42,524 nucleotides of DNA from Streptomyces sp. 8L (GTDB lineage: Bacteria; Actinomycetota; Actinomycetes; Streptomycetales; Streptomycetaceae), in NCBI RefSeq assembly GCF_020176795.1, contig NZ_JAIUKE010000012.1, positions 21,339 through 63,862 on the forward strand, given 5' to 3'. A program made the position numbers and the translations under genes. Of this stretch, positions 24,373 through 32,533 are shown piece by piece. Position 1 is the first letter of the stretch. Each line of letters starts with the position of its first letter. Under the pieces are notes generated by a model. The model was not told where the DNA came from. It searched no databases and saw only the letters and a list, made by a program, of their open reading frames with translations.

Positions 24373-25124
24373 TCCGATACGCGAGAGGCGGCCGGGCCGC
24401 CGCCGGTGCGGTGTCCGACGGGTACGTCCACGAACTGGCCGGCACCGCGCCCCGCGCCTGCGGGCTCGGCCCCCGGGTCGCCCCGCTCGCGGAGGTGACC
24501 CTGCTGCCGCCGTGCGATCCCCGGGTCATCGTCTGCGCGGGAAGCAACTACGCGAGCCAGATCCGGGAGAAGGACCGCCCCTGGCCAGACCGTCCTGCCC
24601 TGTTCCTGAAGGCGCCGAACGCCGTCGTCGGCCCGGGGGCCGCGATCGAACGTCCCGTGGAACTGGACCGGCTTGAGTACGAGGGTGAACTCGCCGTCGT
24701 CATCGGGCGCACGGCCCGGGGCATCGCCGCCCGGTCCTTCGCGGACTACGTACTCGGATACACCTGCGCCAACGATGTGACCGCGGCCGACTGGCGCTCC
24801 GACGGCCAGTGGGCGCGGGCCAAGAGCGCGGACACGTTCTGCCCCCTCGGCCCCTGGATCGAGACCGGGGTCCCCGACCCCGCCGCGCTCCGGCTGCGCA
24901 CGTTCGTCAACGGCACTCCGGTCCAGGACACCGGGACAGGGGACATGGTGTTCGGAGTCGGCACACTGCTCGCGTACGCCACCCGGTGGTTCACCCTGCA
25001 CCCCGGCGACGTACTCCTCACCGGCAGCCCGTCGGGGGTGGGCCCGCTGACGGCGGGCGACGAGGTCAGCGTCGACATCGACGGAGTGGGCAGGCTCACC
25101 AACCCGGTCGTGGACCGCCGGTGA
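24363..25124 (+). CDS. Fumarylacetoacetate hydrolase (FAH)-family enzyme
   Basis: A 253-residue metal-dependent C-C hydrolase/decarboxylase/isomerase of the FAH family. Metal ligands are visible in YEGELAVVIG (E107, E109 with E-x-E) and ANDVTAAD (D138); the conserved Lys in ARAKSADTFCPLGPW (K154) and the TGSPSGVG end motif are present. N-terminal RLIRYARGGRAAAG is the usual small domain. GTG 24363 overlaps the dehydrogenase stop, so the genes are translationally coupled. Substrate is likely a 2-oxo or acylpyruvate acid derived from this locus; ureidoglycolate lyase-like activity is also possible. Confidence 0.88.
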   Translation: MRLIRYARGGRAAAGAVSDGYVHELAGTAPRACGLGPRVAPLAEVTLLPPCDPRVIVCAGSNYASQIREKDRPWPDRPALFLKAPNAVVGPGAAIERPVELDRLEYEGELAVVIGRTARGIAARSFADYVLGYTCANDVTAADWRSDGQWARAKSADTFCPLGPWIETGVPDPAALRLRTFVNGTPVQDTGTGDMVFGVGTLLAYATRWFTLHPGDVLLTGSPSGVGPLTAGDEVSVDIDGVGRLTNPVVDRR

Positions 25125-25131
25125 GGGGTCG

Positions 25132-25246
25132 CACTCGCCCGGCAGCGGAACAGCGGGCGCACTCACTCCGGCAGCAGAACAGCGGTCACACTCACTCCGG
25201 CAGCAGAACAGCGGGTGCACTCACTCCGGCAGTAGAACGGCGGCGC
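25132..25246. repeat. Four tandem ~29-bp copies of an ADH gene 3' end
   Basis: Units begin with CACTC at 25132, 25160, 25189 and 25218, so the period is 28-29 bp. The last unit is the real 3' end of the alcohol dehydrogenase gene (AVLLPE and stop on the minus strand). The others repeat that same segment outside the gene, with a few substitutions. They contain no strong stem-loop; their effect, if any, is unknown. Confidence 0.9.
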
Positions 25247-26252
25247 CGTCGACCCGGTCCGCGGCCAGGTCCTCAAGTGCCCGGTCGGCGTCCCCGAGGG
25301 CGTAGCGGGTGACCGTGGTACGGACACCGTGGCGTTGGGCACGATCCAGGAACGCGGCGCCGTCCTCGCGGGTGTTGGAGGTGACACTGCGCAGATCGCG
25401 CTCCTGGAAGAGATGACGCGCGTAGTCGAGCGGCGGGACGTCGGACAGGTGGATGCCGGCGACCGCGAGGGTGCTGCCCCGGTCGAGTGCCTCCAGCGCG
25501 GTGGGCACGAGATCACCCACGGGCGCGAAGAGGATCGCCGAGTCCAGCGGTTCCGGCGGCGCGTCCCGTGCCGCCCGGGCGGACTGTGCGCCCAGCCGCA
25601 GAGCGAGGTCACGCGCCCTGGCGGACCGCGTCAGCACATGCACCGTGGCCCCCTCCGCGACAGCGACCTGGAGCGCCAGGTGCGCGGAGGCACCGAACCC
25701 GTACAGTCCCAGGCGCCCTCCGTCCGGGAGCGCGCTGCGCCGCAGGGCCCGGTAACCGATGATCCCGGCGCACAGCAGCGGTGCCAGGTGCGCCGGGTCC
25801 GCGTCCTCGGGCAAGGGGTAGACGTAGCGCTCGGGCAGTACGGTCAGATCGGCGTATCCGCCGTCGGCGTCCCAGCCGGTGTAACGCGAGTAAGGACACA
25901 GGTTCTCCCGCCCCGCACGGCAGTAGCGGCACTGTCCGCAGGTGCTGCGCAGCCAGGCCCCGCCCACCCGGCGGCCCGGTGTGAAACGCGTGACGTCCCG
26001 GCCGGTCTCCAGCACGCGTCCGACGATCTCGTGGCCGGGGATCGTGTCCTGCCCGTGCGGGGCCAGGTCGCCCTCCGCCAGATGCAGATCGGTCCTGCAG
26101 ACCCCGCACGCCTCGACGCGTACCAGGACGTCATGCGGCCCGGGGGCGGGCAGCGGCTTCGCGACCCGGACCAAAGACCCCTCCTCCACCGGCCCCGGCC
26201 GCCGCACCGCCCAGCCCCGCGCCACGTGCTTCCCGTCCGCATCGACCGCCAT
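25221..26252 (-). CDS. Zinc-dependent alcohol dehydrogenase
   Basis: A 343-residue medium-chain dehydrogenase. Catalytic zinc ligands are C52 (GVCRTD), H74/E75 (GHE) and the later Cys of the fold; structural zinc Cys are [15 protein letters not shown] (C105, C108, C111, C119). NAD(P) Rossmann motif is [15 protein letters not shown] (GFGASAH). It oxidises alcohols or reduces aldehydes; it resembles the AdhP/YogA group. ATG 26252 ([10 protein letters not shown]) has only a poor ribosome-binding site, so a nearby alternative start cannot be excluded. It converges on the FAH operon; its 3' end is duplicated (25132-25246). Confidence 0.88.
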   Translation of the reverse strand: MAVDADGKHVARGWAVRRPGPVEEGSLVRVAKPLPAPGPHDVLVRVEACGVCRTDLHLAEGDLAPHGQDTIPGHEIVGRVLETGRDVTRFTPGRRVGGAWLRSTCGQCRYCRAGRENLCPYSRYTGWDADGGYADLTVLPERYVYPLPEDADPAHLAPLLCAGIIGYRALRRSALPDGGRLGLYGFGASAHLALQVAVAEGATVHVLTRSARARDLALRLGAQSARAARDAPPEPLDSAILFAPVGDLVPTALEALDRGSTLAVAGIHLSDVPPLDYARHLFQERDLRSVTSNTREDGAAFLDRAQRHGVRTTVTRYALGDADRALEDLAADRVDGAAVLLPE

Positions 26253-26353
26253 CCCATCAGCGTGCGACAGCCCATGGCCGCCCGCAATGTGGGCGGCCTT
26301 GCCCGGGGCGGGAGCGGACGCGGCCCTCTCCGTCCGGCAGTCGCGGGGCCCGA

Positions 26354-27457
26354 TCAGCGCCGCGCCGGGCCCTGTGCCGGGGGAGAGGCACCGTCCGGGT
26401 GGTCCTGCGGGAGGAACCCGGTCTCCGCCTCGACCAGAGCGCCGAGCGCCGGTCGGTAGGGGCTCCGGGGTGCCAGCGAGTCGAGCAGGGCGAGGGCCTC
26501 GCGCCTCAGCGAGCCGACATAGGCGTGGTAGGGGGCCAGCACGTACGACTCCCGCATCATCGCGTGGAGTTCGCGGCGGCTCGTCGTGGAGGAGCCGGCG
26601 GTCTTCAGCAGCGCCAGCGCCTGTGAGCGCCGGTCCTGTGGTGCCGAGTGGAGCAGGTGGGCGAGGAGGAACGTGGCCTTTGTGTTGCGCAGGTCTTCGT
26701 GGCGTTCGCTGCGCAGATCGTCCTCGTCGTTGCGGAGCTGCGCGAGGAGGCCGAGCACGCAGCCGAACCGCTTCCAGTCCGCGGTACGGGTGGTGCCGGG
26801 GCCCGACGGGCCGGGTTCCTCGGCGAGGCGGGCGGCCAGGGCGCAGGCCATGGCGTAGATGGCCCCGCTCTTGTGGCGGTAGACGTCGAGAACGGACGCC
26901 AGGGACACGGAGGCCGGGTGGTGGAGCAGGTCGCCGACCTGCCCGTCGATCGCCGTGGTCCAGCCGTCCAGGTAGTCGTTGAGCAGACGATGGCGTCGCG
27001 ACCGCGGGACGGGCGGAGCGGTCAGGGCGCGCAGCGGCATTCCGTAACCGCATTCGAGGGCGGCCATCAGCGCGACCGCGCTGGGCATGCCGTACAGCCG
27101 GTGTCCGGTGTCGCCGTCGGCCGCGTCGTCGAAGGTGTTGGCCGCCCGCCACCACAGGACGTGTGCGGCGGCGACGGGCACCGCGGGCTCCGGGTCACCG
27201 CTCAGCGCCGCGTGGACGAGGAGCGGCAGCGTGGACTCGTGGGGCGACGGCCTGCCGTGTGCGACGAGCTCGCACAGCGGGGCGTGCAGGTGGGGATGTG
27301 TGGTGCGGTAGCCGTCGAGGATGCCGTCGAGGTACTCGCGTACGCGGGGAATCGCGGCGCTGAGCGTCTCCTCGGGTCGGCACTGCTGGTCAAGGGGGCC
27401 GGCCGGCTCAGGGGGCACGCTTGTCTCCCGCGTCGTGGCTTCGGAAGGGGGTGTCAT
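26354..27457 (-). CDS. Polyprenyl synthetase family protein (isoprenyl diphosphate synthase)
   Basis: A 367-residue trans-isoprenyl diphosphate synthase-like protein. Both Mg-binding motifs are present: FDDAADGD (D110-D111-xx-D114, DDxxD) and LRNDEDDLR (N243-D244-xx-D247, NDxxD), followed by [10 protein letters not shown], the region typical of this group and reminiscent of ComQ-type enzymes. It condenses IPP with allylic diphosphates; chain length is not readable. An N-terminal Pro/Glu-rich tail (to ~residue 25) and a Pro-rich C-terminal tail are extra. ATG 27457 has GGGAGAG upstream and overlaps the MFS stop (ATGA). Its function is probably tied to the exporter. Confidence 0.85.
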   Translation of the reverse strand: MTPPSEATTRETSVPPEPAGPLDQQCRPEETLSAAIPRVREYLDGILDGYRTTHPHLHAPLCELVAHGRPSPHESTLPLLVHAALSGDPEPAVPVAAAHVLWWRAANTFDDAADGDTGHRLYGMPSAVALMAALECGYGMPLRALTAPPVPRSRRHRLLNDYLDGWTTAIDGQVGDLLHHPASVSLASVLDVYRHKSGAIYAMACALAARLAEEPGPSGPGTTRTADWKRFGCVLGLLAQLRNDEDDLRSERHEDLRNTKATFLLAHLLHSAPQDRRSQALALLKTAGSSTTSRRELHAMMRESYVLAPYHAYVGSLRREALALLDSLAPRSPYRPALGALVEAETGFLPQDHPDGASPPAQGPARR

Positions 27458-28902
27458 GGACGGGCTCTCCCGGTCCCCGGGATCTCGCCCGCGGCCCTGC
27501 CCGGCTCGTCGCCGTGCGCGGGGACGCGGTCCGGCGGGACGGTGGCCGCGAGCACGCCGCTCAGGGCCGCCGTGGTGACGTTCGCGACGGTCACGAGCGC
27601 GAAGGCGGCGGGGATGCCCGCGCCGGCGTGCACCAGGGCGAAGAAGAAGGTCCCGAAGAGGCAGACACCGACCGCGGCGGCCAGTTGCTGGACCGTGGAG
27701 ACCACACCGGATGCCGCGCCGGAGATCCCGTCGGGCACTGTCCGCAGGGTGAAGGCGAGCGCCGGGGCGACCGCGAGTCCCAGCCCGGCGCCGGCCGCGC
27801 CCAGCGCGACGAGGAGCCAGGCGGTCCGCCCGGCCGCCGCGGTCGCCGCGCAGCCCAGATACCCGGCGGCCGAGATCGCCGCCGCGCCCATCAGGAGGCG
27901 GGACCGCGCCACGCGCAACACCGGCGCGAGCAGGGAAGCCGCCGCGAACGCGCCCGCGGTGGGCAGTATCCCCAGGCCCGTCGCCATCGGGCCCCAGCCG
28001 AGGCCCTCCTGCAACATCAGTCCCAGGGTCAGGATGAAGGAGTTCAGCCCGCAGTTGGTCAGGGCCACCAGCGCCAGCCCCCGGACGAACCCGGGGCACC
28101 GCAGCAGTTCGCGGGGGAGCAGCGGGTCCCCGCCCCGCAGCTCCAGCCTCCGCTCGTACCGGAGGAAAGCGGCCAGGGTGAGGACCGACGCCAGGGCGGC
28201 GGCCAGTTCCCCGCCCCGGAGTCCGCCGTACCCCGCGGTCATCAGGGGCGTGAGGAACAGGCAGAGCGACAGAGCGGCCAGGCCCGTACCCGGCAGGTCG
28301 AGCCGGCCCCGTCCGTGAGGCCGTGCCCGCGCGGGTGCGGTCGCCGCCCTCGCGGCCCAGGGCAGGGCGGCCAGCGCCGCGACCCCTACGGGGACGTTGA
28401 CGAGGAAGACGGCCCGCCATCCGAGGCCGTACGGGTCGGCGGCGAGGAGCCGGCCACCGAGCAGTTGACCGCACAGAGCCCCGAGCCCCATCACCGCGCC
28501 CGTGACGGCGAAGGCCCGGCCCCGCGCGGCCGCCGTGAACAGGCTCTGGGCCGCCCGGTACACCTGCGGGACCATCAGCGCCGTGCCCAGTCCCTGGACC
28601 AGGCGCGCCACCAGGAGGAAGGCGGGGAACGGCGCGAGCCCGCAGGCCGCCGACGCCGCGGTGAACAGCGCCATGCCGGCTCCGAACACGCGGAAGGTGC
28701 CGAAGTGATCGCCGAGCCGCCCGCCCGGGACCAGGCCGAGTCCGTACGTCATCTGGTAGCCCGCGAGAACGAGTTGCTGCGCCGCACCGCCCAGATGCAG
28801 GTCCTGCTTCAGGGCGGGCATGGCCACCACCACGATGAAGACGTCGAGGTTGGCCAGCAGCGTTCCCGAGAGCACGACGGCCAAGGCCGGCCACTGACGC
28901 AC
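27454..28902 (-). CDS. MFS exporter (EmrB/QacA-like), coupled to the prenyl synthase
   Basis: A 482-residue, about 14-segment antiporter. After the N-terminus (VRQWPALAVVLSGTLLANLDVFIVVVAMPALKQDL in parts), it has the motif TLLANLDVFIVVVAMP, GGRLGDHFGTFRV (motif A-like), RLVQGLGTALMVPQVYRAA and LGWRAVFLVNVPVGV, typical for DHA2. It exports a hydrophobic compound by proton antiport. GTG 28902 is preferred because GGGGGTG lies ~5 nt upstream; a second GTG at 28926 is possible. It overlaps the prenyl synthase start by 4 nt (ATGA), so both are coupled. This suggests export of a prenyl product or protection from an isoprenoid. Confidence 0.85.
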   Translation of the reverse strand: MRQWPALAVVLSGTLLANLDVFIVVVAMPALKQDLHLGGAAQQLVLAGYQMTYGLGLVPGGRLGDHFGTFRVFGAGMALFTAASAACGLAPFPAFLLVARLVQGLGTALMVPQVYRAAQSLFTAAARGRAFAVTGAVMGLGALCGQLLGGRLLAADPYGLGWRAVFLVNVPVGVAALAALPWAARAATAPARARPHGRGRLDLPGTGLAALSLCLFLTPLMTAGYGGLRGGELAAALASVLTLAAFLRYERRLELRGGDPLLPRELLRCPGFVRGLALVALTNCGLNSFILTLGLMLQEGLGWGPMATGLGILPTAGAFAAASLLAPVLRVARSRLLMGAAAISAAGYLGCAATAAAGRTAWLLVALGAAGAGLGLAVAPALAFTLRTVPDGISGAASGVVSTVQQLAAAVGVCLFGTFFFALVHAGAGIPAAFALVTVANVTTAALSGVLAATVPPDRVPAHGDEPGRAAGEIPGTGRARP

Positions 28903-29119
28903 GGCACCCCCAACGGCAGGCACGTTCCACTTGCATGTGATGACGCAGTGTACGCGCGACGATACCCAGAGTTGCCATCGGTAACGCCAGCCCAGGCCGC
29001 CGGGTCCGGTCCGGCTGTCGCGTCCTCGGCCGATCTCCGTACGCGCGTTGCCGAGCGTCACGCCCCGATGGGAAGGTGCAGGGTCCCTGCGCCCTCGTGC
29101 AGGGCCGGCCGGGGGAGCG

Positions 29120-29770
29120 TCACTGACGCGGGGTCAGCTGCCGCAACCCGTTCTCCAGCAGGGCGAAGCCCTGTTCCGCGTCGGCCACCGCACCCGCGTA
29201 GCGGGCGTCGGCCGACTCGCCGCGTGCCAAGCGGTCGGCGTTGTCGTCGGCCAGGGTCCAGCGGACCGCGACGATCTGGGCGGCGGCCAGCCGCGCGGTC
29301 AACTCCCCGATGGCCGCCGTCTCGTGCAGCGCCCGGGCGAGGGCGCGTTCCGCGCCGGCCTTGAACCGCTCCATCCGGGCCACCAGCGAGGGCGCGTCGA
29401 CGATCATCCGGTGGACGCCGCGCACTTGGGGATGGTCGTTGAGCCCGGTGATCGGGTCCCGCTCCCGCAGCCCCTTGAGGTAGTGCTCGCGCACCGCCGT
29501 CAGCGGGACGGTGCCGGGCGGGCGGGCCCGCACGACGCGTGCGAGTTCGGTCTCGTGGTCGGCGAGCCGGTGCACCACGAGGTCTTCCTTGGTCGGGAAG
29601 TAGGCGAAGAGCGTGCGCTTGGACACCTCGGCCGCCTCGGCGACCTGGGCCACCGAGACCTGGTTGAAGCCGTGTTCGAGGAAGAGCGCGATCGCCGCGT
29701 CGGAGATCGCCGCGTGCGTCCGCTGCTTCTTCCGCTCCCGCAGTCCTGGCTTCCCGTCCACGGCGCACAC
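29120..29770 (-). CDS. TetR-family regulator divergent from flavin hydroxylase
   Basis: A 216-residue TetR protein. Helix-turn-helix: ISDAAIALFLEHGFNQVSVAQVAEAAEVSKRTLFAYFPTKEDL in parts (VAQVAEAAEVSKRTLFAYFPTKEDL), the MftR-type TetR recognition helix with FAYFPTK. The C-terminal half is helical, about 120 residues. GTG starts at 29770 or 29761 have no Shine-Dalgarno; the message may start just upstream, since TATCCT is present on the minus strand at 29790-29795. An inverted repeat CAGAAAT/ATTTCTG at 29776-29802 overlaps this region and is the likely operator. Represses itself and probably the FAD hydroxylase. Confidence 0.85.
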   Translation of the reverse strand: MCAVDGKPGLRERKKQRTHAAISDAAIALFLEHGFNQVSVAQVAEAAEVSKRTLFAYFPTKEDLVVHRLADHETELARVVRARPPGTVPLTAVREHYLKGLRERDPITGLNDHPQVRGVHRMIVDAPSLVARMERFKAGAERALARALHETAAIGELTARLAAAQIVAVRWTLADDNADRLARGESADARYAGAVADAEQGFALLENGLRQLTPRQ

Positions 29771-29775
29771 CGTAA

Positions 29776-29802
29776 CAGAAATCTCGCCCGAGGATATTTC
29801 TG
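29776..29802. promoter_or_regulatory. Inverted repeat between tetR-type and hydroxylase genes
   Basis: CAGAAAT (29776-29782) and ATTTCTG (29796-29802) are perfectly complementary, with 13 nt between. It sits 6 nt before the GTG of the TetR gene and 54 nt before the TTG of the hydroxylase, and overlaps the TATCCT element on the minus strand. A TetR dimer bound here would block both directions. Confidence 0.6.
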
Positions 29803-29855
29803 CACCTGGTATATGTTTGCCCTCGGTGAGAGACGAGTGGGACGGAGCGAGGACA

Positions 29856-31364
29856 TTGACTGAGATCGAGACGACCGAGGTCGTCGTGGTGGGTGCCGGT
29901 CCGACCGGGCTGATGCTGGCGTACGAGCTGGCCCTCGCGGGGGTGGAGACGCTGGTGCTGGAGAAGCTGTCCCGGCGGGTCGAGCAGGTGAAGGGCGGCG
30001 GGATTCAGCCGCGCACCGCGGAGCTGCTGGAATCGCGCGGGCTGCTGGAGCCGCTGCTGAGGCGGGCCGCGCCCCGCGAGCCGGCCGGCGGGCACTTCGC
30101 GGCCCTGCCCGTGCCCCTGGACTGCACCCCCTGGGAGACCAGGCACCCGTACCCGATCGCGATGCCCCAGGGGGAGGTCGAGAAGGTTTTCGAGGAGCGG
30201 GCGACCGCCGCGGGCGCACGGGTCCTGCGCGAGGCCGAGGTCTCGGAGGTCGAACCGGACGACGACGGTGTGGCCGTACGGGCGCGGGGCCACCGGGTGC
30301 GGGCGCGGTACCTGGTGGCGTGCGACGGCGGCCACAGCACGGTGCGCAAACTGCTCGGCCTGCCGTTCCCCGGCAGAGCGGGGACGCACCAGGCGGTGCT
30401 CGCGGGCGTCCGCCTGTCGTCCGTGTCGTCACTGGTGCCGCGGGAGATCGGGCACATGAGCACGCTGCTGCGCCGGGCGGGCGGCCACTGGGCCATGCTG
30501 GTCCCCCAGGGCGGCGACCGCTACGGCCTCACGTTCGGGCGCGCGGACACGGCGCCCACCGAGGACCCCGGCACCGTGAGCCGCCAGGAGATCACCACCG
30601 CGCTCCAGGCCGTGTACGGCGACGAGACCGTCCTCGACGCCGTGGAGAACGCCTCCCGGTTCAGCGACGCCACCCGGCAGCTCGACCACTACCGCGCGGG
30701 CCGCGTGCTGTTCGCGGGCGACGCCGCGCACATCCATCCCCCGCTGGGCGGCCAGGGCATCAACCTCGGCATCCAGGACGCGTTCAACCTCGGCTGGAAA
30801 CTGGCCGCGACGCTCCAGGGCCGGGCCCCCGACGGTCTGCTGGACAGCTATCACGACGAACGGCATCCGGCCGCCGCCCGGGTCCTGCACCACACGTCGG
30901 CGCAGCGGGTCCTCGCGGACCCGAATCCGGACGAGGACGTGCGCGCCCTGCGGGACATCTTCACCGACCTGCTGCGCCTGCCCGACACCAACCGCCACCT
31001 CGCGGGGCTCATGTCCGGCCTCTCGCTGCGCTACCCTCTGCGGGGCGCTCACCCGCTCACCGGACAGCGCGTCCCGGACGCCGACCTGGTCACGGACGCA
31101 GGTCCCACCAGGCTGTCGGCGCTGTCCCGCGCGGGCCACGCCCTGCTCCTCGACCTCGCCGGAGCCGTCCCGGCCGGCCTCCCGCTCCCGGCCCGGGTCG
31201 ACCTCGTCCGCGCCACGTGCCCGGCAGATCCGGGCGCTGCCGTCCTGCTCATCCGCCCCGACGGCTACGTCTGCTGGGCGGCGGACGCCTCCGCGCCCGT
31301 CGACAGCGGCGTCCTGCTCGCCGCGATCGCCGCCCATCTCTCCACCGCCGGGTCGTCGACCTGA
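29856..31364 (+). CDS. FAD-dependent aromatic hydroxylase (PHBH/PheA-TfdB class)
   Basis: A 502-residue class A flavoprotein monooxygenase that hydroxylates aromatic rings (phenols, polyketides) using NAD(P)H. Motifs: VVVVGAGPTGLMLAYELALAGVETLVLEK (FAD GxGxxG; GAGPTG shown), VACDGGHSTVRKLLG (DG motif binding both FAD and NAD(P)H), and VLFAGDAAHIHPPLGGQGINLGIQDAFNLGWKLA (GD motif; FAGDAAHIHPPLGGQG). The C-terminal third is the thioredoxin-like domain. The TTG at 29856 sits 5 nt after GCGAGG; a GTG at 29826 in frame is another possible start and would be leaderless. Divergent from the TetR gene. Resembles polyketide tailoring hydroxylases. Confidence 0.88.
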   Translation: MTEIETTEVVVVGAGPTGLMLAYELALAGVETLVLEKLSRRVEQVKGGGIQPRTAELLESRGLLEPLLRRAAPREPAGGHFAALPVPLDCTPWETRHPYPIAMPQGEVEKVFEERATAAGARVLREAEVSEVEPDDDGVAVRARGHRVRARYLVACDGGHSTVRKLLGLPFPGRAGTHQAVLAGVRLSSVSSLVPREIGHMSTLLRRAGGHWAMLVPQGGDRYGLTFGRADTAPTEDPGTVSRQEITTALQAVYGDETVLDAVENASRFSDATRQLDHYRAGRVLFAGDAAHIHPPLGGQGINLGIQDAFNLGWKLAATLQGRAPDGLLDSYHDERHPAAARVLHHTSAQRVLADPNPDEDVRALRDIFTDLLRLPDTNRHLAGLMSGLSLRYPLRGAHPLTGQRVPDADLVTDAGPTRLSALSRAGHALLLDLAGAVPAGLPLPARVDLVRATCPADPGAAVLLIRPDGYVCWAADASAPVDSGVLLAAIAAHLSTAGSST

Positions 31365-31411
31365 GGCGCCCCGCGTCTCCGGCCGCGGTCGGCCACCCTC
31401 ACGAGGGCGAG

Positions 31412-31502
31412 GTGCGGCCCGCGAGGCGCGGCGTGCGGCCTGCGAGGCGCGGTGTTACTCGTACGGCCCGCGAGGCCCGGCGTACGGCGTGCGGCCTGCG
31501 GC
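31412..31502. repeat. 21-bp/7-bp degenerate tandem repeats
   Basis: Three 21-bp units start at 31412, 31433 and 31461, each of the type GTGCGGCCYGCGAGGCGCGGY, with a 7-nt insertion (GTTACTC) after the second. Further 7- and 14-nt pieces follow to 31502. All pieces are multiples of seven. They fill the gap between two convergent genes (stops at 31364 and 31615). No protein is encoded in agreement with the repeat. Confidence 0.85.
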
Positions 31503-31614
31503 GTGCGTGCGCGAGGCAGGGGCCCGCCGGGCCGGGCGAGGAGTCGGCGGGGAACCGGCCGGCGGGCTCCGGCGCGCTTCCCGGCCGGCCGGATCTCCTC
31601 GCCCGGCGGACTCG

Positions 31615-32418
31615 TCAGAGGCGCGTCTCCGCGCCCGTTGACGTGAGGCTCATACCGTGGCCGGGCTGGTTCCTCGGGTCGAGGGCGACGGCGGACGCCA
31701 GCAATCCGGGGTCGAGCACCGCCCCGTTGACCAGTGAGGCGGAACCGGCGTAGGCGTTGAGCATGTCGATCATCGTGCGGAGTGAGCCGTTGTCCTGACG
31801 GCGCATCATCGGGCGCAGCCAGCGGTCGACCTGGCTGTCCAACTGGTCCTCGGGGACGACCTTGTGGACCAGGCCGAGGGCCAGGGCCTCCTCGGCGCGG
31901 ACGACTCTGGAGGTGAGGAGGAGTTCCGAGGCGGCCGAGTGCCCTATGGTCTGGATGAGCCGCCCGAGTATGCCGCCCCAGGCGGGCGGGACTTGGAGGC
32001 CCGCCTCCGGGAGGCGGAACGTCGCCTCGTCGGACGCGACGCGGAGGTTGCACAGCAGCGAGACGACCACCCCCGCGCCCACGGCCTTGCCCTGCATCCT
32101 GGCGATCTTGACGACGTTGCTCCTGGCCAGCGCGTCGCACATGCGCATGGCCTTGTTGCCGAGGACGCGCATCTGCCCGCCCTGCGGGTCGGCGTGCAGA
32201 CCCTCGAACTCCGCACGCTGCCCGCCCAGGCTGAAGTCGTCCCCGGCACCCGAAAGGACCATCGCTCTGACGGTGGTGTCGTCCTGCATGGTGGTGAACA
32301 CGCGGGTCAGCTGATCCAGCATCGACAGGGAAAACGCGTTACCCATGTCGGCGTAGTCCAGTTGCACGTGCAGTACTGGCCCTTGCTGATCGACTCGGAC
32401 CAGCTGTCTCTCACTCAT
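31615..32418 (-). CDS. Enoyl-CoA hydratase/isomerase family protein
   Basis: A 267-residue crotonase-fold enzyme. Oxyanion-hole segments: DDFSLGGQRAEFE (first backbone NH) and QGKAVGAGVVVSLLCNLRVASDEATFRLPEAGLQV (GKAVGAGVV shown). Of the two catalytic Glu of enoyl-CoA hydratase, the second, in the FRLPEAGL position, is kept; the first is replaced by V/L in GVVVSLL, so isomerase- or hydrolase-like activity is as likely as hydration. ATG 32418 with GAGAGA upstream. It is the last gene of the conservon operon; its role with the two P450s is not known. Confidence 0.85.
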   Translation of the reverse strand: MSERQLVRVDQQGPVLHVQLDYADMGNAFSLSMLDQLTRVFTTMQDDTTVRAMVLSGAGDDFSLGGQRAEFEGLHADPQGGQMRVLGNKAMRMCDALARSNVVKIARMQGKAVGAGVVVSLLCNLRVASDEATFRLPEAGLQVPPAWGGILGRLIQTIGHSAASELLLTSRVVRAEEALALGLVHKVVPEDQLDSQVDRWLRPMMRRQDNGSLRTMIDMLNAYAGSASLVNGAVLDPGLLASAVALDPRNQPGHGMSLTSTGAETRL

Positions 32419-32470
32419 GTGGCTCTCTCGGTTGGCGTGTTCTCGTGCGGGTCCGGCCTCGTGGGGCGTA

Positions 32471-32533
32471 CGGCTGAACGACCGATACGTATGGCTGGAC
32501 GACCGGTACGTACGGCTAGACGACCGATACGTG
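32471..32533. repeat. Three 21-bp tandem copies of a P450 gene 3' end
   Basis: Units at 32471-32491, 32492-32512 and 32513-32533. The last unit covers the stop of the P450 (32516) and its final codons (HVSVV); the others repeat the same 21 bp downstream with two or three changes each, reading PYVPVVQ and PYVSVVQ in frame after the stop. The unit is 7 codons long. No hairpin is obvious. Confidence 0.9.

Noticed and set aside
25132..25246. CRISPR-like array
   Set aside because: Units of 28-29 bp follow each other without spacers and copy the 3' end of a gene, so this is a tandem duplication.
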